NCBI GenBank assembly: GCA_019637635.1 | Contig: JAHBVI010000054.1 | Span: 1-41,933, forward strand | Source of the DNA: Anaerolineae bacterium | Lineage (GTDB): Bacteria; Chloroflexota; Anaerolineae; Promineifilales; Promineifilaceae | Reading direction: 5' to 3' | Length of the DNA: 41,933 bases | Shown: in pieces, positions 24,666 to 35,046 of the stretch | Layout of the letters: every line of letters starts with the position of its first letter | How positions within the stretch are numbered: position 1 is the stretch's first letter | Notes under the pieces: generated by a model | What the model was told of the DNA's origin: nothing | What the model saw: the letters and a program-made list of their open reading frames with translations, nothing else | Database searches by the model: none | Translations under genes and position numbers: made by a program

Positions 24666-25952
24666 ATGTCACACACATTCAAACACGTCACCTACGCCTG
24701 GGATGATGCCGTCGCCGACCGGCTCGATCCGGTGGAACGGCTGCGCTACCGCTCCAACATCCTGGGTGACGACCAGCGCATTACCAATACCGGCGGCGGC
24801 AACACCTCGTCCAAAATTCAAATGGCTGACCCCCTGACCGGCGCAGAAGTAGACATCCTCTGGGTCAAAGGCTCTGGCGGCGACCTGCGCACCAGCACCC
24901 GCGCCAACTTCGCTTCGCTCTACATGGACAAACTGCTCTCCCTGCAAGCCATTTACGACGCAGCCGAAGTGAAAGGTGTCAAAACCGAGATTGAGGACAA
25001 AATGGTGGCGATGTACGCGCATACCACTTTCAACCTCAATCCCCGCGCCAGTTCCATTGACACGCCGCTGCACGGCTTCATCCCCGCCCGGCACGTAGAC
25101 CATATGCACCCCATCTCCGCCATTGCCATCGCCGCCAGCAAAAACCAGGAGCAGCTGACGCAGGAAGTTTATGGCGATGAGGTAGGCTGGGTGGCCTGGC
25201 AGCGTCCCGGCTTTGATCTAGGGTTGATAATGGGCAAACTGGCTGCCGAAAATCCACAACTCAAAGGGCTGATCATGGGCCAGCACGGGTTGATCAACTG
25301 GGCCGATGACGACAAGGCATGTTATGAATTGACGCTGACCCTCATCGAAAAAGCGGCCGAATACATCGCCGCTCATGACAAAGGCGCAAACACCTTCGGC
25401 GGGGCGAAATATCAATCGTTACCAGAAGCAGAGCGAGAGGCTCTGTTGCTCAGGCTCCTGCCAACGCTACGTGGCATGGTTTCGCAGCAAAATCGTTTTA
25501 TCGGCACAGTTCACATCACCGACAGCGTACTGGAATTTGTGAACAGCCATAATGCGGTCCGCCTGGCAGAAATTGGCACCAGTTGCCCTGACCATTTTCT
25601 ACGCACCAAAATCAAGCCGCTTTTTGTTGATTGGAATCCGCAAGGCGAGTCATTCGCGGCGCTACTGGCAAAATTGGGAAGCGGTCTGGCCCAATACCGT
25701 GAAGATTATGCGGCCTACTATGAAGCGTGTAAACATCCTGATTCACCCGCCATGCGCGATCCAAACCCAACGGTGATTCTTATTCCGGGTGTCGGCTTGG
25801 CCTACTTTCGGGATACGTGTAAAAAAGACCAACTTTTGAGAGCAGGATCATTACCATTGCCAGGCCATAATGTAATCAGAGGCCAGGCAGTTGTAGTCTG
25901 GCAAACAGCCAACTCTGGAAGTGAACAAAAATTACCCGGTAGAATCCCTTAA
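24666..25952 (+). pseudogene. RhaE-type rhamnulose-1-phosphate aldolase / dehydrogenase, dehydrogenase half lost
   Basis: The N-terminal aldolase half is recognisable throughout: WDDAVADRLDPVERLRYRSNILGDDQRITNTGGGNTSSKI, LWVKGSGGDLRT, TPLHGFIPARHVDHMHP (metal His residues), GLIMGQHGLINWADD and CPDHFLRTKIKPLFVDW. Family members continue after NPTVILIPGVGL into an SDR-type lactaldehyde dehydrogenase, giving about 680-700 residues. Here the family match fades after the LIPGVGLAYF segment (about residue 380) and the frame stops at residue 428 with an unrelated, AT-richer tail. The dehydrogenase half is absent from the following 170 bp. The aldolase domain may still work (DHAP plus L-lactaldehyde), so this could also be called a shortened CDS. 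AAGGAG lies before the ATG, so translation is likely. Confidence 0.75.
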
Positions 25953-26124
25953 CGGTAGTTTAACGATGCCCCTTTACCCTGCACCGCTAGTATACACTGT
26001 GTTTTTTAGCAGCAACAATCTCACACACTTACCCGATTGACAAAGCGCCTTCATATCTGCAAGAGACAGTCTTCTGCAAAAAACAACCACTCCACCGGCC
26101 ATATGTGGTATTGAGGAAACCAGA

Positions 26125-26949
26125 ATGTATCCCATGAGCGGTGCGGCCCTGGACTTTAATGATGCCATTTTGCAAACGCCAATCGGCGATCTCTGGCCGA
26201 TTTTGATTTGCCTGCTAGGTGAATTCCGCGTCCTGATCAGTGGGCAGCCCATCCCCCTGAATGGCGGCAAGGCAGAACTATTACTGCGTTACCTGGGGCT
26301 GCAACCGGAGCAGCCCGTACCGCGTGACCTGCTGCTGGAAACCCTTTGGCCCGGCCATCCCCCAGACCTGTCGGGCCAATCACTCAACAGCCTGACCTAC
26401 AGCCTGCGCAAACTGTTTGGCGACAAAATCGGCGGCGACACGCCCGTTTTACACGAGGATGGGTATTATCGTCTGAACCAGGAGGTGGGCGTGGGTGTAG
26501 ACGTGACCTGTTTTGAGAACCTGGTAAGCACCGGCGACCAGTATGTAGCGGCCAATAACCTGCCGGTGGCAGTTTCCTGTTACGCGCAGGCCGTCACCTT
26601 CTACCGGGGCGATTTGTGCGCCTGCGCCGATATCAACGGTGTGATGATTCGGGAACGGCTGCGCGCCCACTTTCTGACGGTGCTGGCGCGCCTGGCTGAT
26701 TATTATTTTGCTGTGGGTGATTACGGCCGTTGCCTGCAATATGCCGACCAACTGTTGAAAAATGACGCCTGCCGTGAAGACGCCCACCGCCTGGTGATGC
26801 GCTGTTATGTGCGCCGCGGCGAACGCGCCCAGGCGCTGCGCCAATATCGTTTGTGCGTGGACATTCTGCACACGGAATTTGACGCCGTGCCAGAGCAGCA
26901 AACCATGTTGCTCTATGATCAGGTGCGGCTAACGCCGCATACGGTTTAA
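26125..26949 (+). CDS. SARP/BTAD-type transcriptional regulator
   Basis: The 274-residue protein has two parts. A winged-helix DNA-binding domain (about 27-110) includes ICLLGEFRVLISGQPIPLNGGKAELLLRYLGLQPEQPVPRDLLLETLWPG and LNSLTYSLRKLFGD. A bacterial transcriptional activation domain (about 118-268) has TPR-like helices (FENLVSTGDQYVAANNLPVAVSCYAQAV, RLVMRCYVRRGERAQALRQYRLCVDIL). This is the small-SARP layout without an ATPase or sensor part. GAGGA 7 bp before the ATG supports the start. Small SARPs bind direct repeats at 11-bp spacing upstream of their target promoters, and such an array lies directly downstream, before the injection-system operon. I infer that it activates that operon. 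It is closed off by a strong terminator. Confidence 0.85.
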   Translation: MYPMSGAALDFNDAILQTPIGDLWPILICLLGEFRVLISGQPIPLNGGKAELLLRYLGLQPEQPVPRDLLLETLWPGHPPDLSGQSLNSLTYSLRKLFGDKIGGDTPVLHEDGYYRLNQEVGVGVDVTCFENLVSTGDQYVAANNLPVAVSCYAQAVTFYRGDLCACADINGVMIRERLRAHFLTVLARLADYYFAVGDYGRCLQYADQLLKNDACREDAHRLVMRCYVRRGERAQALRQYRLCVDILHTEFDAVPEQQTMLLYDQVRLTPHTV

Positions 26950-26955
26950 GTTTCT

Positions 26956-26990
26956 AAAAGTTCAACTTTTCGGAAAAGTTGAACTTTTTT
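26956..26990 (+). terminator. Strong intrinsic terminator after the SARP gene
   Basis: AAAAGTTCAACTTTT (26956-26970), loop CGG, then the exact complement AAAAGTTGAACTTTT (26974-26988) running into further T residues. It starts 7 bp after the SARP stop. It separates the regulator transcript from the injection-system operon, so the latter needs its own promoter. Because A and T runs flank both arms, it may also work in the reverse direction. Confidence 0.88.
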
Positions 26991-26997
26991 GTTCCAC

Positions 26998-27073
26998 CTC
27001 AGCCAAAGTTCAGCCCAACTTCAGTTTCAATTCAGTCTCGTTTCAGCCGGGCATCAGGCACGGCCGTTACACT
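26998..27073 (+). promoter_or_regulatory. Predicted SARP operator array (six NTCAG boxes, 11-bp period) and -10
   Basis: CTCAG at 26998, TTCAG at 27009, 27020, 27031 and 27042, and ATCAG at 27053 are spaced by exactly 11 bp, one helical turn. A -10-like TACACT is at 27068-27073, 8 bp after the last box if it is read as the heptamer ATCAGGC. Direct heptamer repeats at 11-bp spacing ending a short fixed distance before the -10 box are the known target layout of SARP activators, which replace a -35 box. No good -35 box is visible. The array lies between the SARP gene's terminator and the eCIS genes. Confidence 0.75.
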
Positions 27074-27133
27074 GCCTCTGCTAATTGAGCCAACCATCGT
27101 CAGGGTTGTGGGCGTCGCTAAAGGAAAAACCGT

Positions 27134-27355
27134 ATGGACAACCACCTGGCGGATCAGCGCCATACTACCTTGATTCTGCGCCTGGCCATCAATAGAGATG
27201 CTCAGTTGGTCTATGGAGAGTTGGTGAATTTGGAGGGAGTTAGTATTGGTCGTTTTATGGAATGGCCTCAATTAACCGAGGTCTTACAAACCTGGCTCAG
27301 AGACCAGGGTAAGGGACAATCACATCACAACCCACACAATCAGCAAACAAATTGA
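27134..27355 (+). CDS. Small hypothetical protein at the head of the eCIS operon
   Basis: This is a 73-residue frame starting at the ATG at 27134, with AAGGA about 9 bp upstream. The middle (TTLILRLAINRDAQLVYGELVNLEG and FMEWPQLTEVLQTWL) looks like a real small alpha/beta protein, with hydrophobic residues alternating in strands and one amphipathic helix. The last 15 residues are polar (His, Gln and Asn rich). I do not recognise a family. It is the first frame after the predicted SARP-controlled promoter and ends 48 bp before the sheath gene, so it would be part of the same transcript. It might be a small regulatory or assembly factor. It could also be leader sequence only. Confidence 0.5.
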   Translation: MDNHLADQRHTTLILRLAINRDAQLVYGELVNLEGVSIGRFMEWPQLTEVLQTWLRDQGKGQSHHNPHNQQTN

Positions 27356-27403
27356 GGCCGTCACAGTGGTACGGCCGTCAGACCGTGACGAAAGGAGGTT
27401 TCC

Positions 27404-29122
27404 ATGCCAGTCACATTGACCTATCCCGGCGTTTATATTGAGGAAATTCCGAGTGGGGTGCGCACCATTACCGGCGTCGCCACCTCCATTACCGCTTTCA
27501 TCGGCCGCGCCCGGCGCGGACCCACCGATGAAGCGGTGGTGATCAACAGTTTTGGTGATTTTGAGCGCATCTTTGGCGGCCTGTGGGCCGCAAGCAGCCT
27601 GGGTTACGCCGTGCGCGACTTTTATCTGAACGGCGGCAGCCAGGCGGTCATCGTCCGTCTCTTCAATGCGGAAACCGGCAATGACGCCACCCCCTCTCTG
27701 GCTACATTTGACGCCGGTACCGTTCAGCTAGAAGCCGCCAATGAAGGGAAGTGGGGCGCCTACCTGCGCGCCAGCGTGGACACTGATGTCAGCGAAAGCG
27801 CCGCTCAGGCCATGGGGTTGACCACGGCTGACCTCTTCAACCTCACCGTCAGCGATGCCGGCCCCGGCGGCGCCAGCGAGCGTTACGCCAACCTCACCTT
27901 TAAGGACAGCCCGCGCCGCATAGACAATGTCCTCCAAGAGTCAAAACTGGTGCGTTGGGATCACACCGTCACCCTCGACCCCACCAATCCGCCAGCTATC
28001 GCCGCGGCTGATGACGACGTTACGACCGCAGAGAAAGATTTGGCCGACAAGAAGAAAGCGCTGGCTGCCGCCCAACAAGCCATACCACCAGACCAAACCG
28101 CCATTGATGCGGCACAACAGGCCGTTAATGACGCCAAGGATGCTTTGCAGGCGGCCAAAGATGCCCGGCTCGATGCCGTCTCTGATGGCATTTACCTGAG
28201 CAAAGCCAACTTCACACCGGCCAATGGTGAGCAAGACAAAAAAGGGATGTACGCCCTGGAACAGGCCGACCTGTTCAATTTGCTTTGCATCCCCCCCTAC
28301 CGGAACCCCACCGACACGCTGGATGTGGATGTGACGCTGATGGCGGACGCCGCCGCCTACTGTGAAAAACGGCGGGCCATGCTCATTGTAGACGCGCCCA
28401 AAAACTGGAATGACAAGGCGACGGCCGTGAGCAAATTCAAAGACCCCAACGAAGACCACGTGGGCACTCGCAGCAAAAATGCCGCCCTGTTCTTCCCCCG
28501 CCTGCGCCAGCCCAATCCCCTGCACGATGATCAGGTGGAAAGTTTTGCCGCCTGTGGCGCGGTCGCCGGTATTTTTGCCCGCACCGACACGCAGCGCGGC
28601 GTCTGGAAAGCGCCGGCCGGTCTGGAAGCCACCCTGGTCGGTGTGCCCCAACTGAGCATTCCTCTGACAGACGCCGAAAACGGTGAATTAAATCCCCTGG
28701 GTGTCAACTGCCTGCGCGCCATGCCCGCCGCCGGCCGGGTGGTGTGGGGGGCACGCACCCTGCAAGGAGATGATCGCCTGGCCTCCGAGTGGAAATATGT
28801 CCCCGTGCGTCGTCTGGCTCTGTATATTGAAGAAAGCCTGTACCGGGGCACCCATTGGGTGGTGTTTGAACCCAACGACGAGCCACTCTGGGGGCAGATT
28901 CGTCTCAACGTGGGCGCTTTTATGCACAACCTGTTCCGCCAGGGTGCTTTCCAGGGCAGTTCGCCGCGTGAGGCATACTTTGTGAAGTGTGACAAGGAAA
29001 CGACGACCCAGAACGACATCAACCTGGGCACCGTGAACATCATCGTTGGCTTCGCGCCGCTCAAACCGGCCGAATTTGTGGTCATCAAACTGCAACAGAT
29101 GGCCGGCCAGATTCAGGCGTAG
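27404..29122 (+). CDS. Contractile sheath protein (phage tail sheath family, Afp2/Pvc2-like)
   Basis: The 572-residue protein starts at 27404, with AAAGGAGG 5 bp upstream, one of the strongest ribosome binding sites here, as fits a protein needed in many copies. The N-terminus VTLTYPGVYIEEIPSGVRTITGVATSITAFIGRA is the conserved sheath start. The C-terminal domain (from about residue 410) shows GVNCLRAMPAAGRVVWGARTL, the segment from WKYVPVRRLALYIEESLYRGTHW, VFEPNDEPLW and the ending PAEFVVIKLQQMAGQ, the handshake and linker region. Residues about 203-258 form an Ala/Lys/Asp-rich heptad-like coiled coil inserted in the middle domain. Polymerised around the tube, it contracts and drives the tube out. 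Only one sheath gene is visible, against three in Afp/PVC. Confidence 0.95.
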   Translation: MPVTLTYPGVYIEEIPSGVRTITGVATSITAFIGRARRGPTDEAVVINSFGDFERIFGGLWAASSLGYAVRDFYLNGGSQAVIVRLFNAETGNDATPSLATFDAGTVQLEAANEGKWGAYLRASVDTDVSESAAQAMGLTTADLFNLTVSDAGPGGASERYANLTFKDSPRRIDNVLQESKLVRWDHTVTLDPTNPPAIAAADDDVTTAEKDLADKKKALAAAQQAIPPDQTAIDAAQQAVNDAKDALQAAKDARLDAVSDGIYLSKANFTPANGEQDKKGMYALEQADLFNLLCIPPYRNPTDTLDVDVTLMADAAAYCEKRRAMLIVDAPKNWNDKATAVSKFKDPNEDHVGTRSKNAALFFPRLRQPNPLHDDQVESFAACGAVAGIFARTDTQRGVWKAPAGLEATLVGVPQLSIPLTDAENGELNPLGVNCLRAMPAAGRVVWGARTLQGDDRLASEWKYVPVRRLALYIEESLYRGTHWVVFEPNDEPLWGQIRLNVGAFMHNLFRQGAFQGSSPREAYFVKCDKETTTQNDINLGTVNIIVGFAPLKPAEFVVIKLQQMAGQIQA

Positions 29123-29132
29123 GGAGGAACTC

Positions 29133-29663
29133 ATGGCTCAGTTTACTGTGAACACCGAACGGTTCGATCCGTATAAAAATTTCAAATTCCGCGTTTTTTG
29201 GGTGGGTAACACCAACCCGGTCGCCGGCATTAGCAAAGTGAGCGCCCTCAAACGCACTACCGAGGTGGTCAAACACCGCGAAGGCGGCGACCCCATCAGC
29301 AGCCGCAAATCCCCCGGCCGCACGGAGTATGAGGCCATTACCCTGGAACGGGGCGTCACCCACGACAAAGAGTTTGAGCAGTGGGCCAACAAGGTCTGGA
29401 ACTACGGCGCCGGTCTGGGCGCGGAAGTGGCGCTCAAAGATTTTCGCAAAGACATCATCATCGAGGTGTATAACGAAGCGGGCCAGTTGGCGCTGCGCTA
29501 CAAGGTGTATCGCTGCTGGGTGTCTGAATTTCAGGCGCAGGCCGATCTGGACGCCAACGCCAACGCCGTTCTCATTCAAACGCTCAAGCTGGAAAACGAA
29601 GGCTGGGAACGCGATTATGAGGTCGCCGAACCGGCCGAAGAGTCGTTTACGGAACCGGCTTGA
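29133..29663 (+). CDS. Inner tube protein (T4 gp19 family)
   Basis: The ATG at 29133 gives 176 residues. GGGAGG at 29122-29127 is 5 bp upstream, and an earlier in-frame start at 29046 would lie deep in the sheath gene. The fold signature of gp19-type tube proteins is clear: FDPYKNFKFRVFW, GISKVSALKRTTEVVKHREGGD, the turn with SRKSPGRTEYEAITLERGVTHDKEFEQWANKVW, VYNEAGQLALRYKVYRCWVSEFQAQADLDANANAV and IQTLKLENEGWERD. Hexameric rings of it stack into the rigid tube that carries cargo and punctures the target. A single tube gene is seen here. Confidence 0.94.
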   Translation: MAQFTVNTERFDPYKNFKFRVFWVGNTNPVAGISKVSALKRTTEVVKHREGGDPISSRKSPGRTEYEAITLERGVTHDKEFEQWANKVWNYGAGLGAEVALKDFRKDIIIEVYNEAGQLALRYKVYRCWVSEFQAQADLDANANAVLIQTLKLENEGWERDYEVAEPAEESFTEPA

Positions 29664-29859
29664 TCCGAAGTCCGTTATCCGTAATCCGTTATCCGCCAAC
29701 GACCATAGACCGATCACTGATCACCGATGAGATTATTGAAAAAACCACAGAGGCACAGAGACACAGAGAATTTCGACCAGAGAAAACTCCGTGCCTCCGT
29801 GTCTCTGTGGTGGCTTTCTTCAGTAGACTCACCGATTACCGATTACTGATTATTGCACC
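29664..29859. repeat. Intergenic dispersed repeats (ATCCGTTATCCG words and CACAGAGGCACAGAG hairpin)
   Basis: No gene is seen. The tract begins with TCCGTTATCCGTAATCCGTTATCCG tandem words and ATCACTGATCACCGATGA words. A large imperfect stem follows: CCACAGAGGCACAGAGACAC (29737 on) pairs with the CCGTGCCTCCGTGTCTCTGTGG half (29789-29811). It ends with CCGATTACCGATTACTGATTATT, leaving no ribosome binding site before the next ATG at 29860. It lies between the tube gene and the rest of the eCIS operon, and as a transcribed stem it could reduce expression of the downstream low-copy parts. Confidence 0.75.
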
Positions 29860-30594
29860 ATGCGACCATTATCTACCTGGCAACTGTTAAGCCTGTGGGA
29901 ACAGGGGTTGGCGCAGCCGTTGGCAAATTGGGCGCTGCTGGTTCTATCCGCCGCCTGCCCGGAGACGCCGGCCGAACAATTGGCCGAACTGAGCATTGGC
30001 AACCGCGACAGCCATATCCTGACCCTGCGTGAGTGGACGTTTGGCCCCAACCTGACCTGCCTGGCGGCCTGCCCCACCTGTAGCGAGAAACTGGAATTGA
30101 ACTTTCAAACGGCAAACATTCGCGCCCTACCGCCGCCGGAAACAAGTGAACTCATGCTAACCCACAATGGCTACCAGGTGCGCTTTCGCCTGCCCAATAG
30201 TGTGGACGTCACGGCCGTGACCGGCGACCGCGACCCCACCGAAAACCGGCGGCTGCTCTTCCAACGCTGTTTGCTGGAAGTGCGTCGCAGCAAAGGAAAA
30301 GTTGTCGCCGCCGATGTTCTGCCTGAACCGGTGGTTGAAGCCGTCATCACCCAGATGGCCGCTGCCGACCCCCAGGCCGACGTGCAACTGGCGCTGGATT
30401 GCCCGCATTGTCGCCATCACTGGCTGGCCCCTTTTGACATCGTGGCCTTCTTCTGGGCCGAGATCAACACCTGGGCTTACCGGGTTTTGCACGAAGTCCA
30501 TCTGCTGGCTGCCGCTTATGGCTGGTCTGAAGCCGACATCCTGGCGCTGACGCCCTGGCGACGGCGCTTTTATCTGGAAATGGTTCGCCCATGA
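29860..30594 (+). CDS. gp26-like baseplate assembly protein with split zinc ribbon
   Basis: The 244-residue protein has two CxxC knuckles, CPTC near residue 72 and CPHC near residue 185, that could together form one zinc ribbon with an insert of about 110 residues, or two half sites. The N-terminus (STWQLLSLWEQGLAQPLANWALLVLSAACPE) and the C-terminus (AYRVLHEVHLLAAAYGWSEADILALTPWRRRFYLEMV) match the pattern of T4-gp26-like baseplate proteins found right after the tube gene in many injection-system clusters. It probably helps assemble the baseplate hub and may not stay in the particle. The start is the first ATG, and no ribosome binding site is visible in the repeat tract before it. The next gene overlaps by 4 bp. 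Confidence 0.65.
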   Translation: MRPLSTWQLLSLWEQGLAQPLANWALLVLSAACPETPAEQLAELSIGNRDSHILTLREWTFGPNLTCLAACPTCSEKLELNFQTANIRALPPPETSELMLTHNGYQVRFRLPNSVDVTAVTGDRDPTENRRLLFQRCLLEVRRSKGKVVAADVLPEPVVEAVITQMAAADPQADVQLALDCPHCRHHWLAPFDIVAFFWAEINTWAYRVLHEVHLLAAAYGWSEADILALTPWRRRFYLEMVRP

Positions 30595-31487
30595 AAACGC
30601 TCAGTTATCTGGACAATCTGGTGGCGCGGCAGTTACCGGAAACGGCCGTCATCCAACCCCGGCCTGTTTCGCTGTTTGAACCCTGGCCAGGGGCGACTCC
30701 CCTTTTCCCGGCTTCTGTCACCGGCGAAGAAGCGACGGCCGTTTCCTCCCCTGATATGCACCCGCTGCCCAGGCCACAGACGTCGCCCACACCAGCGCCC
30801 GCCAGACAAACAGCACCAGAGCCGGCTGCGCCAACGCCCATACCGGTTGCCCCTGCCGCAGCCGCACTGCCACGGCCGTTCCCCATGCCCACACTAAAGC
30901 CCGCGTCTTCCGAACCGGCGCAGCCGCCACAAAATCAGCCGCCGGTAAACGATGCCCCGGCAGCCACCCCGCCCGCGCCGCCACGCCAACCGGCTCCTAC
31001 CCCGGCCACACCGGTAATCGTTGCCTCCGCGCCCTCCCATAACCAGGCAGAGCCAGAACCGGCCAGAGAAACCCATCCGTCCGTCATCATCCGGGAACAA
31101 ATCACGCTGTTGAGGCATGTGGCCGAATCGCCTGCCCCACCAGCGCCCGCACTCGTTGAAATTGTCCGCGAGCAACCCATCCAGCCGTTGCCGCCGGTGG
31201 CAGCCGCTCCGGTGGGTGTCCCTGAACCGGCCAGCCAGCCCACCACCGATCCGGCAGCCATTCGCCCGGAGCAGATCAAACCATTCATCCCGGCAAACGG
31301 CCGTGCGCCCCACCACCCACCGCCGGTCACACCACCAGAACCGGCCCCCACCGTTCACATCACCATTGGCCGGATTGAGGTGCGGGCCACGCCGCCGCCC
31401 CCGGCCAAAGCGGCGCAAAAACAGCCACGAACGCCGGTGTTGAGCCTGGACGACTATTTGCGCCAGCGTAATGGAGGCCGGCCATGA
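30591..31487 (+). CDS. Proline/alanine-rich eCIS-associated protein
   Basis: This 298-residue protein is mostly low-complexity Pro/Ala/Thr/Gln, which suggests a disordered spacer. Short ordered-looking parts stand at the ends. The N-terminus is MKTLSYLDNLVARQLPE. The C-terminus is VHITIGRIEVRA, then PVLSLDDYLRQRNGG. The C-terminal signature is what I associate with small proteins between the gp26-like and DUF4255 genes of other injection-system clusters. The disordered middle is poorly conserved there. It has no membrane span or signal peptide. It overlaps both neighbours by 4 bp (ATGA junctions), so it belongs firmly to the operon. The role is unknown. A flexible scaffold or docking protein is one option. 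Confidence 0.6.
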   Translation: MKTLSYLDNLVARQLPETAVIQPRPVSLFEPWPGATPLFPASVTGEEATAVSSPDMHPLPRPQTSPTPAPARQTAPEPAAPTPIPVAPAAAALPRPFPMPTLKPASSEPAQPPQNQPPVNDAPAATPPAPPRQPAPTPATPVIVASAPSHNQAEPEPARETHPSVIIREQITLLRHVAESPAPPAPALVEIVREQPIQPLPPVAAAPVGVPEPASQPTTDPAAIRPEQIKPFIPANGRAPHHPPPVTPPEPAPTVHITIGRIEVRATPPPPAKAAQKQPRTPVLSLDDYLRQRNGGRP

Positions 31488-32742
31488 GCAACTCTTTAGC
31501 CATAGCCGCCGTCACGGCCACCCTGCGCAACCTGCTGGACAGCCGCATCAACGCCAGCCCGGCTGTAGACCCCAGCAGCGATCCGGCGCTGGCGGGCACG
31601 GAAGTAACCGCCCGCCCGCCTGATGAAGCGGCCAATCAGAATTTTGCACGGCAGGTTAACCTGTTCCTCTACCAGGTCAGCCCAAACGCCGCCTGGCGCA
31701 ACCAGGATATGCCGCGCCAGATACGGCCAGGCGAAACCGGCCAGCCGCCGCTCCCCCTGACCCTCCATTACCTGCTCACGGCTTATGTGCGGGATAACGA
31801 AGAGGACGCCGCTTTCATCGGCCACCGCCTGTTAGGCCGGGCGATGAGCATTTTGCACGATCACCCGCTGCTGGGACAGACCGAAATTGAGAATGCCCTG
31901 GTCGGAAATGACCTGCATAACCAGGTGGAACGGGTGCGGCTGACCCTGCAACCCTTCTCGTTAGAGGAGATGTCCAAGATGTGGACGGCGTTCCAGACGC
32001 AGTACCGGCTGTCGGCCGCTTACGAGGCTTCGGTGGTGCTGATTGAAAGCAACCGCCCGGCGCGCACGCCCTTGCCGGTGCTGCGGCGCGGCGAAGAAGA
32101 CCGGGGCGTCACCAGCCAACCCGACCTGGTCCCGCCCTATCCCACGCTCACGGCCGTCACCCTGCCGGACAAACAACCGGCGGCGCGGCTCACGGAAATG
32201 CTGACCCTGACCGGCCATCACCTGGATGGAACGGGTGTCACCGTTTTGTTTCGCCATCCGCTGCTGGATGATCCCATTGCCGTTCCCCCCACGAGCAGCA
32301 CAGCCACTGAAATTCAAGTAACCATACCCAACCAGCCTGATGATTTTCCGGCGGGCATTTACACGGTGGCCGTTCAGCTTATCCGGCCTGATGAAACGTT
32401 CAGCCGCATCAGCAACGAACTGCCCTTTGCCTTGTCGCCGCAGATGACGCTGGCTACGGCCGTGCGCAATGGCGATACCATCACCTTAACGGTCACCACC
32501 ATACCCACGATCCGTCGGCAGCAGCGCGCCGCCCTGCTGCTGGGGCCGCACGAGATTCCCGCCCAGCCGCACCCCACGGCAACCGATACCTTGACGTTTC
32601 TGGCCGTGGACGACCCTCCCGGTAAATTCTCCACCGGCGCGGAGTTTTTCATGCGGCTACGGGTGGATGGTGTGGACAGCCTGTTAATTGACTACCTGGC
32701 GCAGCCGCCGCAGTTTGACGAGAACCAAAAGGTAACGCTCCC

Positions 32743-32746
<4 letters not shown>
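31484..32746 (+). CDS. Tail cap/terminator protein with DUF4255 (Pvc16/Afp16-like) domain
   Basis: The protein has 420 residues. Residues 1-200 are a DUF4255 (Pvc16 N-terminal) domain: SNSLAIAAVTATLRNLLDSRIN, VNLFLYQVSPNAAWRNQDMP, PLPLTLHYLLTAYVRDNEEDAAFIGHRLLGRAMSILHDHPLL and FSLEEMSKMWTAFQTQYRLSAAYEASVVLIES. Two or more Ig/IPT-like beta domains follow (about 220-420; for example LTLTGHHLDGTGVTVLFRHP and AGIYTVAVQLIRPDETFSRISNELPFAL). In Afp and PVC the corresponding protein caps the tube-sheath end and fixes the length. The Ig-like extension is longer than in the minimal cap. The gene overlaps both neighbours by 4 bp. Confidence 0.88.

Positions 32747-35042
<2,296 letters not shown>

Positions 35043-35046
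<4 letters not shown>

Noticed and set aside
29046..29132. Longer start for the tube protein inside the sheath gene
   Set aside because: The extra 29 residues are a shadow of the sheath frame. The ATG at 29133 has GGGAGG 5 bp upstream and begins the conserved tube domain.
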